A stretch of 63,147 nucleotides of DNA from the NCBI GenBank assembly GCA_963621965.1, contig CAVFGN010000007.1, positions 1 to 63,147 on the forward strand, in the 5' to 3' direction. The position numbers were made by a program, and so were the translations under genes. The notes under the pieces are model-generated. The model saw nothing but the letters and a program-made list of their open reading frames with translations, searched no databases and was not told the origin of the DNA. Each line of letters opens with the position of its first letter. Position 1 is the first letter of the stretch. Positions 17,345 through 26,995 of the stretch are shown here, piece by piece. Origin of the DNA: JAEELC01 sp963621965 (GTDB lineage: Bacteria > Bacillota_I > Bacilli_A > Acholeplasmatales > Anaeroplasmataceae).

Positions 17345-20300
17345 ATGGATATAGGAACTATTTTATTTTACAAAGATTATTTTTATATTGTAAAAGATAT
17401 AGGAAATGATAAACTTGACCTAATTGGTGAGTTTAGTGAAATTAGTATAAATCTTAGCGACTTAAACAAAGAAAATTCACTTGTTATACCACAATTTTAT
17501 ATAGATGACCTTTTTGATAAGAAAACATTTTTATCGTTTACCAAGCCTACATTAGCTCGTGGTAAAGAGTATCATGTAAAAGGAAGAGTTGAATCTTTTT
17601 ATATAGATGATGAGAAATTGTTTGCGCGCGTTTACGGAACAGAAGAATACAATGTTGAACTTAGCTTTTATTCTCTTCCTAGTTGTGATTGTCCGGTAGG
17701 GTATTACTGCAAGCATATAGTTGCATGTTATTTTAGACTTAAAGATATATTTTATCTTTTAGAGGAAAAATACAAAACGTATAATTATGTGGCTGAAGAA
17801 GATTATTCAATTGATTTAGATACAGGAGTAGTAAAAAATGAAACTGACTTAAAATCAAGAAATATAGATTTCGAGAATTTTTTTAATTTTACGCCAGAAG
17901 ATTATGTGGGTAACTATCCTGCACGACAAAGTCTTAAATATAATGCCAAACTTGCCAGGCTTACGAGAGACGAGAAGAAAGAATTCTTGGAAAAAATTGA
18001 AGCTAGATCTAGATTTAGTTATGACGCACTTTCTAGATATTATCTAATTGTATTTTATTTAGATAAATCATTGTTTGAATTTGCTGATATTTTGACTAAA
18101 GATTCTAATTATCCATATGCGAAAAGAAAATTTAATAGTTATAAAATTGAATTAGAAAACTCAATGAATCAATTTAGATACGAAGATTCAAAAGAAAATC
18201 GTTTATTATATCTTTATTTAAATCATATGAATAAAGAAATTCTTGAATTTTACCTAGCTCACCTTATGGGTAAAGAAAAATTCAAGTTCTATATAGAAGA
18301 AGCATTAAAAGCGTTAGATAAAGATGAAATTAATCAAATATTATCAAACTATAATTTTTTCTCACGCTCTACATCATATAATTTTAAGGTATTTGTCCCC
18401 TATTTAAATGAAGAGAATTATAAAGCTTTAATAAAAATATCTCCTCAACTAATTTTAGAAGATTCAAACTTTGATTTGGGATTAACACCAGAATATTTAC
18501 TTAGCCTTGGTGCATGTTTATACGGTGAAAATATGTATAAATTTGCTGTGAAATTTAAAGATATATTGAGCCTTATACCAAAAGATTTCGCACATTATTT
18601 AGTAAAAGCATATGATGCTTGTAATACTAATACAAAAAAGAATGAGATAATCAAAATTGCTAAATCATTACCACATTCAAAGTATTTTGTACTTGCTAAA
18701 TTTAGCGGCTATTACACTTACTATTACAAAAAAAGGTTATTTGATTATAACTTTGATGAAGCAAGTTTAAAAAACATATTAAAAGAAGTTAATGAAGACG
18801 ATATGTTTGCGTATTTCTCTTTAGAATTTGAAGTAAATGAAAGATATAACAAGGCGGTTTTATATTCTACCTTAAGTTTCGGACGCGATATACTTGCGAG
18901 TGTTGAGATTCAAGATGATGTGATTGATTTTGAAATTATAACCGAACTTTCAGATACGAAAATTTGTGAGTTCATGTATGCGTATTTAATGACTACTCGT
19001 AAAGCTGAAATTGATAATTTATTTCAACAAGTTAATGAAAATATTAAACAAAGACTTTATGAGGAATCACTCGAAAAATTAAATAACTCCATTGAAATTT
19101 TCTCGCGAGATGCGCTTCAAACACTAGGCGCAAGTTATAATACTAAAGCTACACTTGAAGTTGAAATTCTTCTAAGCACTAATAATCGTTTAGGTTTTAG
19201 TTTAAAGATTAGTCATGTGGATAATAGTAGATTCTATAAAGTTAAGAGCTTAGTTAAATTTGTTAAGAGCTTCTATAATAAAGAAACAATTTCCTATGGT
19301 AAAAATTTAACATTTATGCATAGTACAGATTATTTAGTAGAGCCATACAATAAACTTGTCGAATACTTAATGCAAATTTATTATTTTGGTGATTATTCGA
19401 ATGATGATATTAAACTTAATGAATCAAATTATGATTCAATATTTAAAATTTTAGGTGATACCTATATTAAATTTAACGGAATTGATACACGCATAAATTT
19501 AGATCCGCTTAAGGTTGAATACTTTGTAGATGAAAATTATATTTTAAAGACAAATATTGAATCAGAGAATAGATTTATTAAATTAACTAATACGTATTAT
19601 GTATATTCTAAAAAAATTAATGAACTAAGGCTTCTTGATATATCTGTAAAAGAAAAACCGTTGTTTGATTTGTTCTCAACTTATCAAGGTACTTCAATTG
19701 AACCTCTTAAAGAAAAATTTAGAGATGTAGTCTATTCGATGTATGCGGATAAAATAAGTGTTAATGAAAACAAGAAAGAGGACTTTAAAATTAATAATAT
19801 TGACATTGAGGCATACTTTGATTATCAAAATGGTATTATAAGTGTTGAAACTAAATACGCTAAAGATGGAAACGAAATACTTGATGTGTCACAAATTGTA
19901 GGTGCTGATGTGTCTAAAGTTAACACTTATAATAATTATTTAATGACTATTGGTTTTAATGATGGAAAAATAGAAGACGAAGATAACATTTTAAATTTCT
20001 TTGAACTTGATTTTGAGTATTTAAGAATCTTAGCTAATGTTTATTTATCAGACAAAATATCTAACAAATATGTTAAAACTATTGGTAAAACTATAATTAA
20101 TATTGAGAAAAAGAATAACATGTTTGAAGCTTTTTTAGCAAGTAGTGATTATAGTGATGAAGAACTTATACTGATACTTAAAGCTATTAAGAAAAAGAAA
20201 AAATTTATCTTGCTTAATAATGACCAAATCGTTAAGCTTGATGACGAGGCAAAAGAGTTCTATAACACACTAGAAGATCTAAATATTGATATTAATCATC

Positions 20301-21796
20301 CGAGTAAACCTATAAATTTACCAACGTACCAAGCACTTAAAGCTTATGCACACGAAAAGAACTGTAAAATCGATGAATATTTAAGTGAACTTGTAAATGA
20401 TATTAAAAACTATAAGGATTTTGAAGTTGAAGTTCCTAGTGTTAATGCGACACTTAGAAGTTATCAAATTGAAGGATTTAAGTGGTTATCTATATTAAAG
20501 AAGTACCATATAGGCGGAATACTTGCAGACGACATGGGACTTGGTAAGACTCTTGAAATCATTACTTTGCTTTGCGCAGATGATACTAAAAAACCTTCTT
20601 TAATTGTATGCCCTAAGAGCCTAGTATTTAATTGGAAGAACGAATTCGAAAAATTTGCGCCAGAAGTCGAGGTTAGCGAAATATACGGAACAATTGACGA
20701 GAGATTAAAAACAGAAGAAAATATAGAAAACAACAAACGCCATGTCTATATCATTTCTTATGATTCTTTAGGTAGAGATATTGATACATTAAGCAAATAT
20801 GATTATGGTTTTGTTATTTTAGATGAAGCACAGGCAATTAAGAACGTATATGCAAAAAAGAGCGAGAATGTTAAATCTCTAAAAGCAGAATATAGATATG
20901 CTCTAACTGGTACGCCTATTGAAAATACAGTCATTGATTTATGGAGCTTGTTTGATTTCTTAATGCCAGAGTATTTTGAAGAATTATCTACATTTAAGTC
21001 AAAATATATGCATGACGATGCCTATACTCAAGTAATAGCTAAAAAGGTTGCGCCTTTTATTCTACGTAGAACAAAGAAAGATGTACTTAAAGATCTCCCA
21101 GCTAAGTATGAACGAATAGTTACATGCGAAATGAATGAAGAACAAAGAAAATATTACGATGCACATATACTTGAAGCAAATGAGAAAATGAGATTAGGAG
21201 CTAAGGCTTTCGATATCTTGCCTTACTTAATGCGTTTAAGACAACTTTGTATTGACCCGGGTTTATTTATTGAAAATTCTAAAGAAAGTGGCGCAAAGCT
21301 TGAAGAACTTTACAAAATAATTGATGAATATAAGACAGAACACAAAATGCTTATATTCTCTCAATTCGTAAGTGCATTAAATAAAGTAGAAAATCATTTA
21401 AAGCAAAAAAAGATTCCTTATTATATGATCACAGGTCAAACTGATGCAAAAGAGAGACTTGAAATGTCTAATAAGTTTAATAACGATAAAGCACCAGTGT
21501 TCTTAGTATCACTTAAAGCCGGTGGTACTGGTCTAAATCTAATTGGCGCAGATACTGTAATTCATTTAGATCCATGGTGGAATAATAGTGCTGAAAATCA
21601 GGCAACAGATAGAGCATACAGAATTGGTCAAACAAAGAATGTTGAGGTTATTAAACTAATTACTGCAAACTCTATTGAGCAAAGAGTAATCGAACTTCAA
21701 AATTTAAAGAAAGATATAATTGATAAATTAATTGCATCTGATGATAATAGAATAACTAAGGTTACGCTAGAAGATCTTGCATTTATTTTAAAGTAA
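17345..21796 (+). CDS. SWIM-domain SNF2-family helicase
   Basis: A 1483-residue Swi2/Snf2 ATPase. A SWIM zinc finger lies near residues 111-125 (CDCPVGYYCKH, CxC...CxH). A long middle region of about 900 residues has no motif I can name. The ATPase core starts near 1040: RSYQIEGFKWL, Walker A ADDMGLGKT near 1061-1069, DEAQ near 1159 and TGTPIENT. The second RecA lobe follows with GGTGLNLIGAD, HLDPWWN and QATDRAYRIGQ. Such bacterial proteins resemble RapA/YwqA and are thought to remodel RNA polymerase or DNA complexes. AAGGAAG precedes the ATG. It shares a bidirectional terminator with the MATE gene. Confidence 0.92.
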   Translation: MDIGTILFYKDYFYIVKDIGNDKLDLIGEFSEISINLSDLNKENSLVIPQFYIDDLFDKKTFLSFTKPTLARGKEYHVKGRVESFYIDDEKLFARVYGTEEYNVELSFYSLPSCDCPVGYYCKHIVACYFRLKDIFYLLEEKYKTYNYVAEEDYSIDLDTGVVKNETDLKSRNIDFENFFNFTPEDYVGNYPARQSLKYNAKLARLTRDEKKEFLEKIEARSRFSYDALSRYYLIVFYLDKSLFEFADILTKDSNYPYAKRKFNSYKIELENSMNQFRYEDSKENRLLYLYLNHMNKEILEFYLAHLMGKEKFKFYIEEALKALDKDEINQILSNYNFFSRSTSYNFKVFVPYLNEENYKALIKISPQLILEDSNFDLGLTPEYLLSLGACLYGENMYKFAVKFKDILSLIPKDFAHYLVKAYDACNTNTKKNEIIKIAKSLPHSKYFVLAKFSGYYTYYYKKRLFDYNFDEASLKNILKEVNEDDMFAYFSLEFEVNERYNKAVLYSTLSFGRDILASVEIQDDVIDFEIITELSDTKICEFMYAYLMTTRKAEIDNLFQQVNENIKQRLYEESLEKLNNSIEIFSRDALQTLGASYNTKATLEVEILLSTNNRLGFSLKISHVDNSRFYKVKSLVKFVKSFYNKETISYGKNLTFMHSTDYLVEPYNKLVEYLMQIYYFGDYSNDDIKLNESNYDSIFKILGDTYIKFNGIDTRINLDPLKVEYFVDENYILKTNIESENRFIKLTNTYYVYSKKINELRLLDISVKEKPLFDLFSTYQGTSIEPLKEKFRDVVYSMYADKISVNENKKEDFKINNIDIEAYFDYQNGIISVETKYAKDGNEILDVSQIVGADVSKVNTYNNYLMTIGFNDGKIEDEDNILNFFELDFEYLRILANVYLSDKISNKYVKTIGKTIINIEKKNNMFEAFLASSDYSDEELILILKAIKKKKKFILLNNDQIVKLDDEAKEFYNTLEDLNIDINHPSKPINLPTYQALKAYAHEKNCKIDEYLSELVNDIKNYKDFEVEVPSVNATLRSYQIEGFKWLSILKKYHIGGILADDMGLGKTLEIITLLCADDTKKPSLIVCPKSLVFNWKNEFEKFAPEVEVSEIYGTIDERLKTEENIENNKRHVYIISYDSLGRDIDTLSKYDYGFVILDEAQAIKNVYAKKSENVKSLKAEYRYALTGTPIENTVIDLWSLFDFLMPEYFEELSTFKSKYMHDDAYTQVIAKKVAPFILRRTKKDVLKDLPAKYERIVTCEMNEEQRKYYDAHILEANEKMRLGAKAFDILPYLMRLRQLCIDPGLFIENSKESGAKLEELYKIIDEYKTEHKMLIFSQFVSALNKVENHLKQKKIPYYMITGQTDAKERLEMSNKFNNDKAPVFLVSLKAGGTGLNLIGADTVIHLDPWWNNSAENQATDRAYRIGQTKNVEVIKLITANSIEQRVIELQNLKKDIIDKLIASDDNRITKVTLEDLAFILK

Positions 21797-21814
21797 TTTA
21801 AAACTTAATAAGTT

Positions 21815-21848
21815 AAAAACAGGCATATAATTGATATATACCTGTTTT
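21815..21848. terminator. Bidirectional terminator between helicase and MATE genes
   Basis: AAAACAGG (21816-21823) pairs with CCTGTTTT (21841-21848). The A-run on one side and T-run on the other make it usable from both strands, serving the convergent genes. Confidence 0.8.
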
Positions 21849-21853
21849 ATTTA

Positions 21854-23320
21854 TTAATATTCTGTTTTTAATAATCTTTCCTCAGCTTTTTTAGAATAGA
21901 TGTATATGTATCCGCCAGTAAGCAAGAAAGCACAAGCCAATATCCAAGCACAAGGGTCAGCCATAGATAAAGCATATAAAGACATTGTGTTTGCTTCTGT
22001 AGTTATATCAGCACCATTAAATAAACGTGGGAATATTAGACAAATTGAAGTTCTTGCGGTAAGTTCACCTATACCAGCTAAGAATGGGAATAATGGTTTT
22101 CCTACACCTTGAACACTATTTCTAAATATGAATAAGATACCTAAGAAGAAATATAACGTTAGATCACAATATAAGTATGAATTACCAAATTTGATAGCTA
22201 AATCAGTAATCTTATCACTTGAATAGAAGATATGTAGATAGAAACCGTTAATACTAAGTAATAAACCTATTCCAGCAAATATTACATATTCTGCAAATGC
22301 AATAATAATGGCAGTATTAACGCCTTTTTTAACACGACTAAAATTTCTAGAACCTAAGTTTTGACTTGTATAAGTCAACATAGCAGTTCCAAGTGCATTA
22401 AAAGGACACATCAATAAATTATTTAATTTTGTAGCTGCACCAAACCCGTTTTGTGCGTCACTTCTTACTACAACACCAAGTGTATTTGAATCAAACTTAA
22501 CAATAACGCTTTGCATTACAATTAAACCAATACAAAGAATAGAGAATTGTAAAGCAAGAGGAAGACCCATTTGTAAATGCTTTAAACTTAACTTTAAATC
22601 AACTTTGAAATCTTCTTTTGTAAGTCTGTAATCTTTATAGTGAACAAATGTAAATATAAAACATCCAGCAGCTGACACACCTTGAGCTATAACAGTTGCA
22701 ATAGCAGCACCACTTACACCCATATGAAAAGGAACAATAAATAAAACATCTAAAACAATATTTAATATTGTTGAAATTAATAAGAAAATAAGAGGTGTGA
22801 TTGAATCACCAACAGAACGTAAGAAAGAACAAATTGCATTATAAAATATTTGGGTGAATATACCGATATATATTATAAAGATATATGTGTAGGCAGCATT
22901 ATATATTTCATTTTGTACCGCTTCCTCTGATTTTGATAAACCAATTACTTTAAGTAGTGGGTTAATCATTAAAACAGCTAGAATGGTTAAAATAATAGAC
23001 ATATATAATGAAAGTTTTATTTGAGTTGCAAAACTCTTTCTTATACCATCTTTATTATTTTGACCATACATATTTGAGGTGATTACTGAAAATCCTGCGG
23101 TACATCCGAGTGCAAATTGTAAAACAATAAATACTAAATTTGAGGTATTATTTACTCCGGCTACCTCATTTGCATTTAAAAATTGACCACATATAGCCGC
23201 ATCGGCTATCGTATAAACTTGTTGTAAAACATAACTTAATAAGATTGGAATTGAAAACAACATTATAGATTTAAATATTTTTTCTTTAGTTAAATCTATA
23301 GGTTTAAATATGTTAACCAT
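21854..23320 (-). CDS. MATE family multidrug/solute efflux transporter
   Basis: A 488-residue membrane protein with about twelve hydrophobic segments and the MATE N-terminal pattern (ILLSYVLQQVYTIADAAICG, then NTSNLVFIVLQFALG). The second half repeats the fold (MGLPLALQFSILCIGLIVMQ). MATE proteins export drugs or metabolites using a Na+ or H+ gradient; the substrate is unknown. AAGGAG precedes the ATG at 23320. This is the first of two MATE genes in the window; the other is at 48469. Confidence 0.93.
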   Translation of the reverse strand: MVNIFKPIDLTKEKIFKSIMLFSIPILLSYVLQQVYTIADAAICGQFLNANEVAGVNNTSNLVFIVLQFALGCTAGFSVITSNMYGQNNKDGIRKSFATQIKLSLYMSIILTILAVLMINPLLKVIGLSKSEEAVQNEIYNAAYTYIFIIYIGIFTQIFYNAICSFLRSVGDSITPLIFLLISTILNIVLDVLFIVPFHMGVSGAAIATVIAQGVSAAGCFIFTFVHYKDYRLTKEDFKVDLKLSLKHLQMGLPLALQFSILCIGLIVMQSVIVKFDSNTLGVVVRSDAQNGFGAATKLNNLLMCPFNALGTAMLTYTSQNLGSRNFSRVKKGVNTAIIIAFAEYVIFAGIGLLLSINGFYLHIFYSSDKITDLAIKFGNSYLYCDLTLYFFLGILFIFRNSVQGVGKPLFPFLAGIGELTARTSICLIFPRLFNGADITTEANTMSLYALSMADPCAWILACAFLLTGGYIYIYSKKAEERLLKTEY

Positions 23321-23344
23321 AAAATTTCTCCTTTGTCTTGAAAT

Positions 23345-23372
23345 ATTATATTCTATTTTCTTTTTAGGTCAA
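23345..23372 (-). promoter_or_regulatory. Promoter of the MATE gene (minus strand)
   Basis: On the minus strand: TTGACC (23372-23367), 16-bp spacer, TATAAT (23350-23345). Near consensus. Confidence 0.75.
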
Positions 23373-23408
23373 TAACTTTGATTATAAAAATTATCGTATT
23401 GATTAATG

Positions 23409-23437
23409 TTTTAAAAATAATAAAAGTATGCTACAAT
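23409..23437 (+). promoter_or_regulatory. Promoter of rlmN-rsgA-rpe
   Basis: TTTTAA at 23409-23414, 17-bp spacer, TACAAT at 23432-23437 with TG at 23429-23430 (TGCTACAAT). Confidence 0.65.
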
Positions 23438-23462
23438 ATTTTAGTTTAAAAAGGAGCAATTT

Positions 23463-24497
23463 ATGAGAAGTATTTACGATGTCAGCCCTAAAGAATTAGA
23501 AGAATATTTTCTTGCAAAAGATTTAAAAAAGTTTAGGGCCGAGCAAGTTTTTGAGGCAATATATAGACAAAAAGTTTCTTCTTTTCCTGAAATTACTAAT
23601 ATTAAGAAATTCGTTTTAGAAGATTTAAGTCGAGATTTTTCAATAAATACTTTTGAAGTTGTTGTTAGACAAGTTTCAAGTGACGGCACAGAGAAATTTT
23701 TATTTAGACTTGAAGATGGTAATTTAATCGAAACTGTACTTATGACTCATAATTACGGAACTAGCGTTTGTGTTACAAGTGAAGTTGGTTGTAACATGGG
23801 ATGCCAATTCTGTGCTTCAGGTATGAAAAAGAAACTTAGGAATCTAACAGCTGGCGAAATGGTTGGACAAATTATGTCTGTCATTAAGGAAAGTGGTAGA
23901 GAAGTATCTCATATTGTTGTAATGGGTATTGGTGAACCATTTGATAACTATGACAATGTTATGCGTTTCTTACATATTGTAAATAATGCGCATGGACTTG
24001 AAATTGGAGCACGCCATATCTCAGTTTCAACATGCGGATTAGTTCCTATGATTTATGAATATGCAAAAGAAGATTTACAATCTAATTTAGCAATTTCGCT
24101 TCATGCGCCAAACAACGAAATTAGAGATCAAATTATGCCAATTAATAAAGCATATAGAATTGAAGAATTAGTTAAGGCAATAAGCGATTATATTGATGCG
24201 ACTAACAGAAGAGTTACTATTGAATATATTTTAATCAATGAATTAAATGATTCACTTAAATGCGCCAACGAGCTCGCTGACCTACTTCACGGTTTAAATG
24301 TTTATATAAATTTAATTCCATATAATGAGGTTAAAGAAAAGCCTTTTAAAAGAAGTACTAAAGATAGAATGAAGAAGTTCTATGATCAACTTAAGAAGCG
24401 TAGCCTGAACGTTACTCTTCGCTTAGAACAAGGTTCTGATATTGATGCGGCTTGTGGTCAACTTAGAAGCAATAATATGAAAAAGGAAAATAATTAA
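23463..24497 (+). CDS. rlmN: 23S rRNA/tRNA adenine C2-methyltransferase RlmN
   Basis: A radical-SAM methyltransferase that methylates A2503 of 23S rRNA and A37 of some tRNAs. The [4Fe-4S] ligands are C110, C114 and C117 (CNMGCQFC). The two catalytic cysteines of the mechanism appear as STCG near residue 191 and AACGQ near 331. At 344 residues it has the family length. AAGGAG precedes ATG 23463. The TAA shares a base with the ATG of rsgA. The order rlmN, rsgA, rpe matches B. subtilis except that prpC and prkC are missing. Confidence 0.96.
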   Translation: MRSIYDVSPKELEEYFLAKDLKKFRAEQVFEAIYRQKVSSFPEITNIKKFVLEDLSRDFSINTFEVVVRQVSSDGTEKFLFRLEDGNLIETVLMTHNYGTSVCVTSEVGCNMGCQFCASGMKKKLRNLTAGEMVGQIMSVIKESGREVSHIVVMGIGEPFDNYDNVMRFLHIVNNAHGLEIGARHISVSTCGLVPMIYEYAKEDLQSNLAISLHAPNNEIRDQIMPINKAYRIEELVKAISDYIDATNRRVTIEYILINELNDSLKCANELADLLHGLNVYINLIPYNEVKEKPFKRSTKDRMKKFYDQLKKRSLNVTLRLEQGSDIDAACGQLRSNNMKKENN

Positions 24498-25454
24498 TGC
24501 AAGGTAGAATCGTTAATTTAAATGCGGGCGTTTATCAAATTTTAGATAATGGCGAGATTATTGAAGCTCGCGCGCGCGGAAAATTTAGAAAAATGAAATT
24601 ATCTAAAGATGATAAATTTAATAAAGGAAATAACAATCCTTTATCTAATAAAATTGATACACAAGTTATTAAAATTTCACCCAAGGTTGGGGATATTGTT
24701 GATTATGAAATTAATGATGGCATTAATTATATAGTTAACGTTTATCCGCGTAAGAACGAATTAATAAGACCTGATATTGCAAATGTAGATCAAATTATTT
24801 TAATAATTTCGGCTAAAGAACCTGATTTTTCTAGCTATTTACTTGATTTGTTTTTAGTTAATCTTAATACTTTTAATATCTTGCCAATAATTGTTATTTC
24901 TAAAATTGATAAGTGTAGTTGNNNNNNNNNNGTGTAGTTGTGAAGAACTAGCTAAAATTAAAGAAATTATGTCTTATTACGAAAAGCGTCTTAAATATAA
25001 AGTGTTTTATGTAAATTCTAAAGATAAAGATCAAAATAAAGATGAAATTATTGAATTACTTAAAAATAAAGTTACAGTATTATCTGGTCAAACTGGTGCT
25101 GGGAAATCGACTTTTATTAATTCTTTAATTCCAGGGTTTAATCTTGAAACCCAAGAAATAAGTGACGCATTAAATAGAGGAAAACATACAACTAGACAAA
25201 TTCACTTGTATTCTTATTTTGGTGGATTACTTGGTGATACACCAGGATTTTCAAAAATGGATTTCTTTATTGGACGCGATCGACTTTGTGATATGTTTAT
25301 AGAATTTGACTCCTCAAAATGTCGTTTTAAGGATTGTAAACATTTATTAAATTCTAAAGATTGTTATGTAAGAAGCGAGGCAGGGAAATCTATATTAAAA
25401 AATAGATATGAAAACTACCTTAAAATGTATGATAAGATGAATGAGAGGTACTAA
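24497..25454 (+). CDS. rsgA: Small-subunit biogenesis GTPase RsgA (interrupted by assembly gap)
   Basis: A circularly permuted GTPase that helps late 30S maturation. Before the gap lie the OB-fold and the G4-type motif SKID. After it come the P-loop GQTGAGKST, GDTPGF, and the zinc site C-x4-C-x-H-x6-C (CRFKDCKH...DC). Ten N at 24922-24931 break the frame. The 9 bases on each side are identical (GTGTAGTTG). Removing the N run and one copy deletes 19 bases and gives ...IDKCSCEELAK... in one frame, 312 residues, a normal RsgA length. I therefore treat the gene as intact. It overlaps rlmN by one base, and rpe follows after 2 nt. Confidence 0.92.
24922..24931. other. Assembly gap (10 N) with duplicated flanks
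   Basis: Ten N joined by identical 9-base ends, GTGTAGTTG at 24913-24921 and 24932-24940. This looks like a nominal-size scaffold gap between two contigs that actually overlap. It creates an artificial +1 frame change in rsgA. Confidence 0.95.
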
Positions 25455-25456
25455 TT

Positions 25457-26101
25457 ATGAAAATTTCTCCAAGTATTTTAAGCGCTAATTTTAACGCACT
25501 TGAGACTAGTATTAATAATGTTAATAAAGCTTCTATTTTACATATAGATGTAATGGATGGTGTTTTTGTACCAAATATTTCTTTTGGCCAAGGTATTCAA
25601 AAACAAATTAGGCCATCTTTTAAAGATATGATTTTTGATACCCATTTAATGATAATTGATCCTATCAAATATATTAAGGATTTTGTAGATGCAGGTTCTG
25701 ACTATATCACATTCCATATTGAAGCTAAGTCTGATATTAATGAAACTATTGATTTAATTCATTCTTATAATAAAAAAGCAGGACTTTCTATAAAGCCTAA
25801 TACAAAATGGGAAGACTTAATGCCTTATTTAGATAAAATTGATTTAGTCTTAGTTATGTCTGTAGAGCCAGGATTTGGTGGTCAAAGTTTTATGCCAAAT
25901 AGTATTGATAAGATTAAAAGTTTATATAAATATAGAAAAGAGAATAACCTTAATTATTTAATTAGTGTAGACGGTGGTATAAATGATAAAACTTATACAC
26001 TTGTTAAAGAAGCAGGAGTAGATATAGCCGTCATGGGTTCTTATTTATTTAAACAAGAAGATGCGAACAGCGTAATTGTTGGCATCGAAAACGAAAAATA
26101 A
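25457..26101 (+). CDS. rpe: Ribulose-phosphate 3-epimerase
   Basis: Interconverts ribulose-5-phosphate and xylulose-5-phosphate in the pentose phosphate pathway. The 214-residue TIM barrel shows the family motifs: SPSILSANF at the start, HIDVMDGVFVPNISFG near residue 32, the catalytic DTHLM segment, VMSVEPGFGGQ near 135 and SVDGGIN near 175. GAGAGG precedes ATG 25457, 2 nt after rsgA. Same order as in B. subtilis. Confidence 0.97.
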   Translation: MKISPSILSANFNALETSINNVNKASILHIDVMDGVFVPNISFGQGIQKQIRPSFKDMIFDTHLMIIDPIKYIKDFVDAGSDYITFHIEAKSDINETIDLIHSYNKKAGLSIKPNTKWEDLMPYLDKIDLVLVMSVEPGFGGQSFMPNSIDKIKSLYKYRKENNLNYLISVDGGINDKTYTLVKEAGVDIAVMGSYLFKQEDANSVIVGIENEK

Positions 26102-26104
26102 TCA

Positions 26105-26132
26105 TTGAAATTTTAAAGTTTAATGATAAAAT
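26105..26132 (+). promoter_or_regulatory. Promoter of the mntP leader
   Basis: TTGAAA at 26105-26110, 16-bp spacer, TAAAAT at 26127-26132 with TG at 26124-26125. Confidence 0.65.
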
Positions 26133-26138
26133 ATTTAT

Positions 26139-26265
26139 ATACTTCGTAAGGGAGTAGTTCACTTAAATATAAGTGGTAGGTCTACATAATGGATTATCCA
26201 GGCTCTACCTTAAAGAACGAGACTTACACTGGTTATGTTACCAGTGGAGTCTCTTTTTATTTTGT
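26139..26265 (+). promoter_or_regulatory. Candidate Mn2+ (yybP-ykoY) riboswitch with terminator
   Basis: A 127-nt leader before the Mn exporter gene. It contains AAGGGAGTAG at 26148-26157, matching the conserved GGGGAGTAG-type junction of yybP-ykoY aptamers, followed by several short paired elements. Its 3' end (CCTTAAAGAACGAGAC) can close with the 5' TTCGTAAGG. A strong hairpin, GAGACT...AGTCTC with inner ACTGGT/ACCAGT, followed by TTTTTATTTT, makes an intrinsic terminator. Its 5' arm overlaps the closing stem, so the two are mutually exclusive. Known biology of the class: Mn2+ binding turns expression on. Confidence 0.72.
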
Positions 26266-26279
26266 ATATGGAGGATTTT

Positions 26280-26897
26280 ATGTATTTAAGTATATCGGCA
26301 GGACAACTTATTACATCTGGAATCTTATTAGGCTTTGGACTAACGATGGATGCGGCAGCTGTATCTATGGCAAATGGTCTAGAAGAGCCTAATATGAAAG
26401 AAAAGAAACGTATATTTATTGCGTTTATGTATGCTTTATTCCAAGCGCTTATGCCTTTTATTGGATATCTATTTGGCTCGACAATTTATAAAAATGTTCC
26501 ACAAATAGAAAAATATCATTTAATTCCAATTATTGCACTTGTTATTTTAGGTTTCTTAGGAACTAAAATGATTATTGATTCAATTAAAGAAAGTAAAAAT
26601 GAAGAAGAATTAGAAGAAGAGGCTAAAGGAAAGAAGTTAACACTAAAATTAATATTTATACAAGCTATTGCGACATCTATTGATGCCTTATCTACAGGCC
26701 TTACTTTTGCTAATTATTCAATTGGTGAAGCTTGTGTCGTTATTGCGCTTATTGCACTAGTTACTTTTGTTGTTTGCTATATCTCGGTTTATATCGGTAA
26801 AAAATTTGGACTTAAACTTGGAAATAAGGCGATGATAGTAGGCGGTGTAATATTAATTTTAATAGGTCTTGAAATATTTATAACTGGATTGATTTAG
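26280..26897 (+). CDS. mntP: Manganese efflux pump MntP (DUF204)
   Basis: A 205-residue membrane protein that exports excess Mn2+. Two repeated halves each carry the family's acidic membrane motif: GLTMDAAAVSMANGL near residue 25 and TSIDALSTGLTF near 130. Six hydrophobic segments are visible. ATG 26280 has GGAGG at 26270-26274; in-frame starts further upstream would fall in the terminator of the leader. It is controlled by the candidate Mn riboswitch just upstream, which strongly supports the function. Confidence 0.93.
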   Translation: MYLSISAGQLITSGILLGFGLTMDAAAVSMANGLEEPNMKEKKRIFIAFMYALFQALMPFIGYLFGSTIYKNVPQIEKYHLIPIIALVILGFLGTKMIIDSIKESKNEEELEEEAKGKKLTLKLIFIQAIATSIDALSTGLTFANYSIGEACVVIALIALVTFVVCYISVYIGKKFGLKLGNKAMIVGGVILILIGLEIFITGLI

Positions 26898-26922
26898 TAG
26901 GACGTTTTGCGCCCTACTTTTT
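26897..26922 (+). terminator. Terminator of mntP
   Basis: GTAGG (26897-26901) pairs with CCTAC (26913-26917), extended by CG/GC, then T5. Confidence 0.7.
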
Positions 26923-26923
26923 A

Positions 26924-26947
26924 TAAAAAAAGAGCACAAAAGTGCCC
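26924..26947 (-). terminator. Second rpmB terminator (minus strand)
   Basis: On the minus strand GGGCAC, loop TTTT, GTGCTC, then T7. It lies behind a first terminator at 26955-26978. Confidence 0.7.
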
Positions 26948-26954
26948 TTAAACG

Positions 26955-26978
26955 CAAAAAAATCGGTATTAACCGATT
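26955..26978 (-). terminator. First rpmB terminator (minus strand)
   Basis: On the minus strand AATCGGT, loop TAAT, ACCGATT, followed by a T-run; 17 nt after the rpmB stop. Confidence 0.85.
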
Positions 26979-26995
26979 TTATTATGTGCGAGTTC

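Noticed and set aside
24497..25454. Two separate half-length rsgA genes
   Set aside because: The frame change comes only from the N run and a duplicated 9-mer; collapsing them gives one intact gene.
26189..26392. Small ORF across the mntP leader
   Set aside because: It runs through the riboswitch terminator and out of frame into mntP, with no ribosome site.
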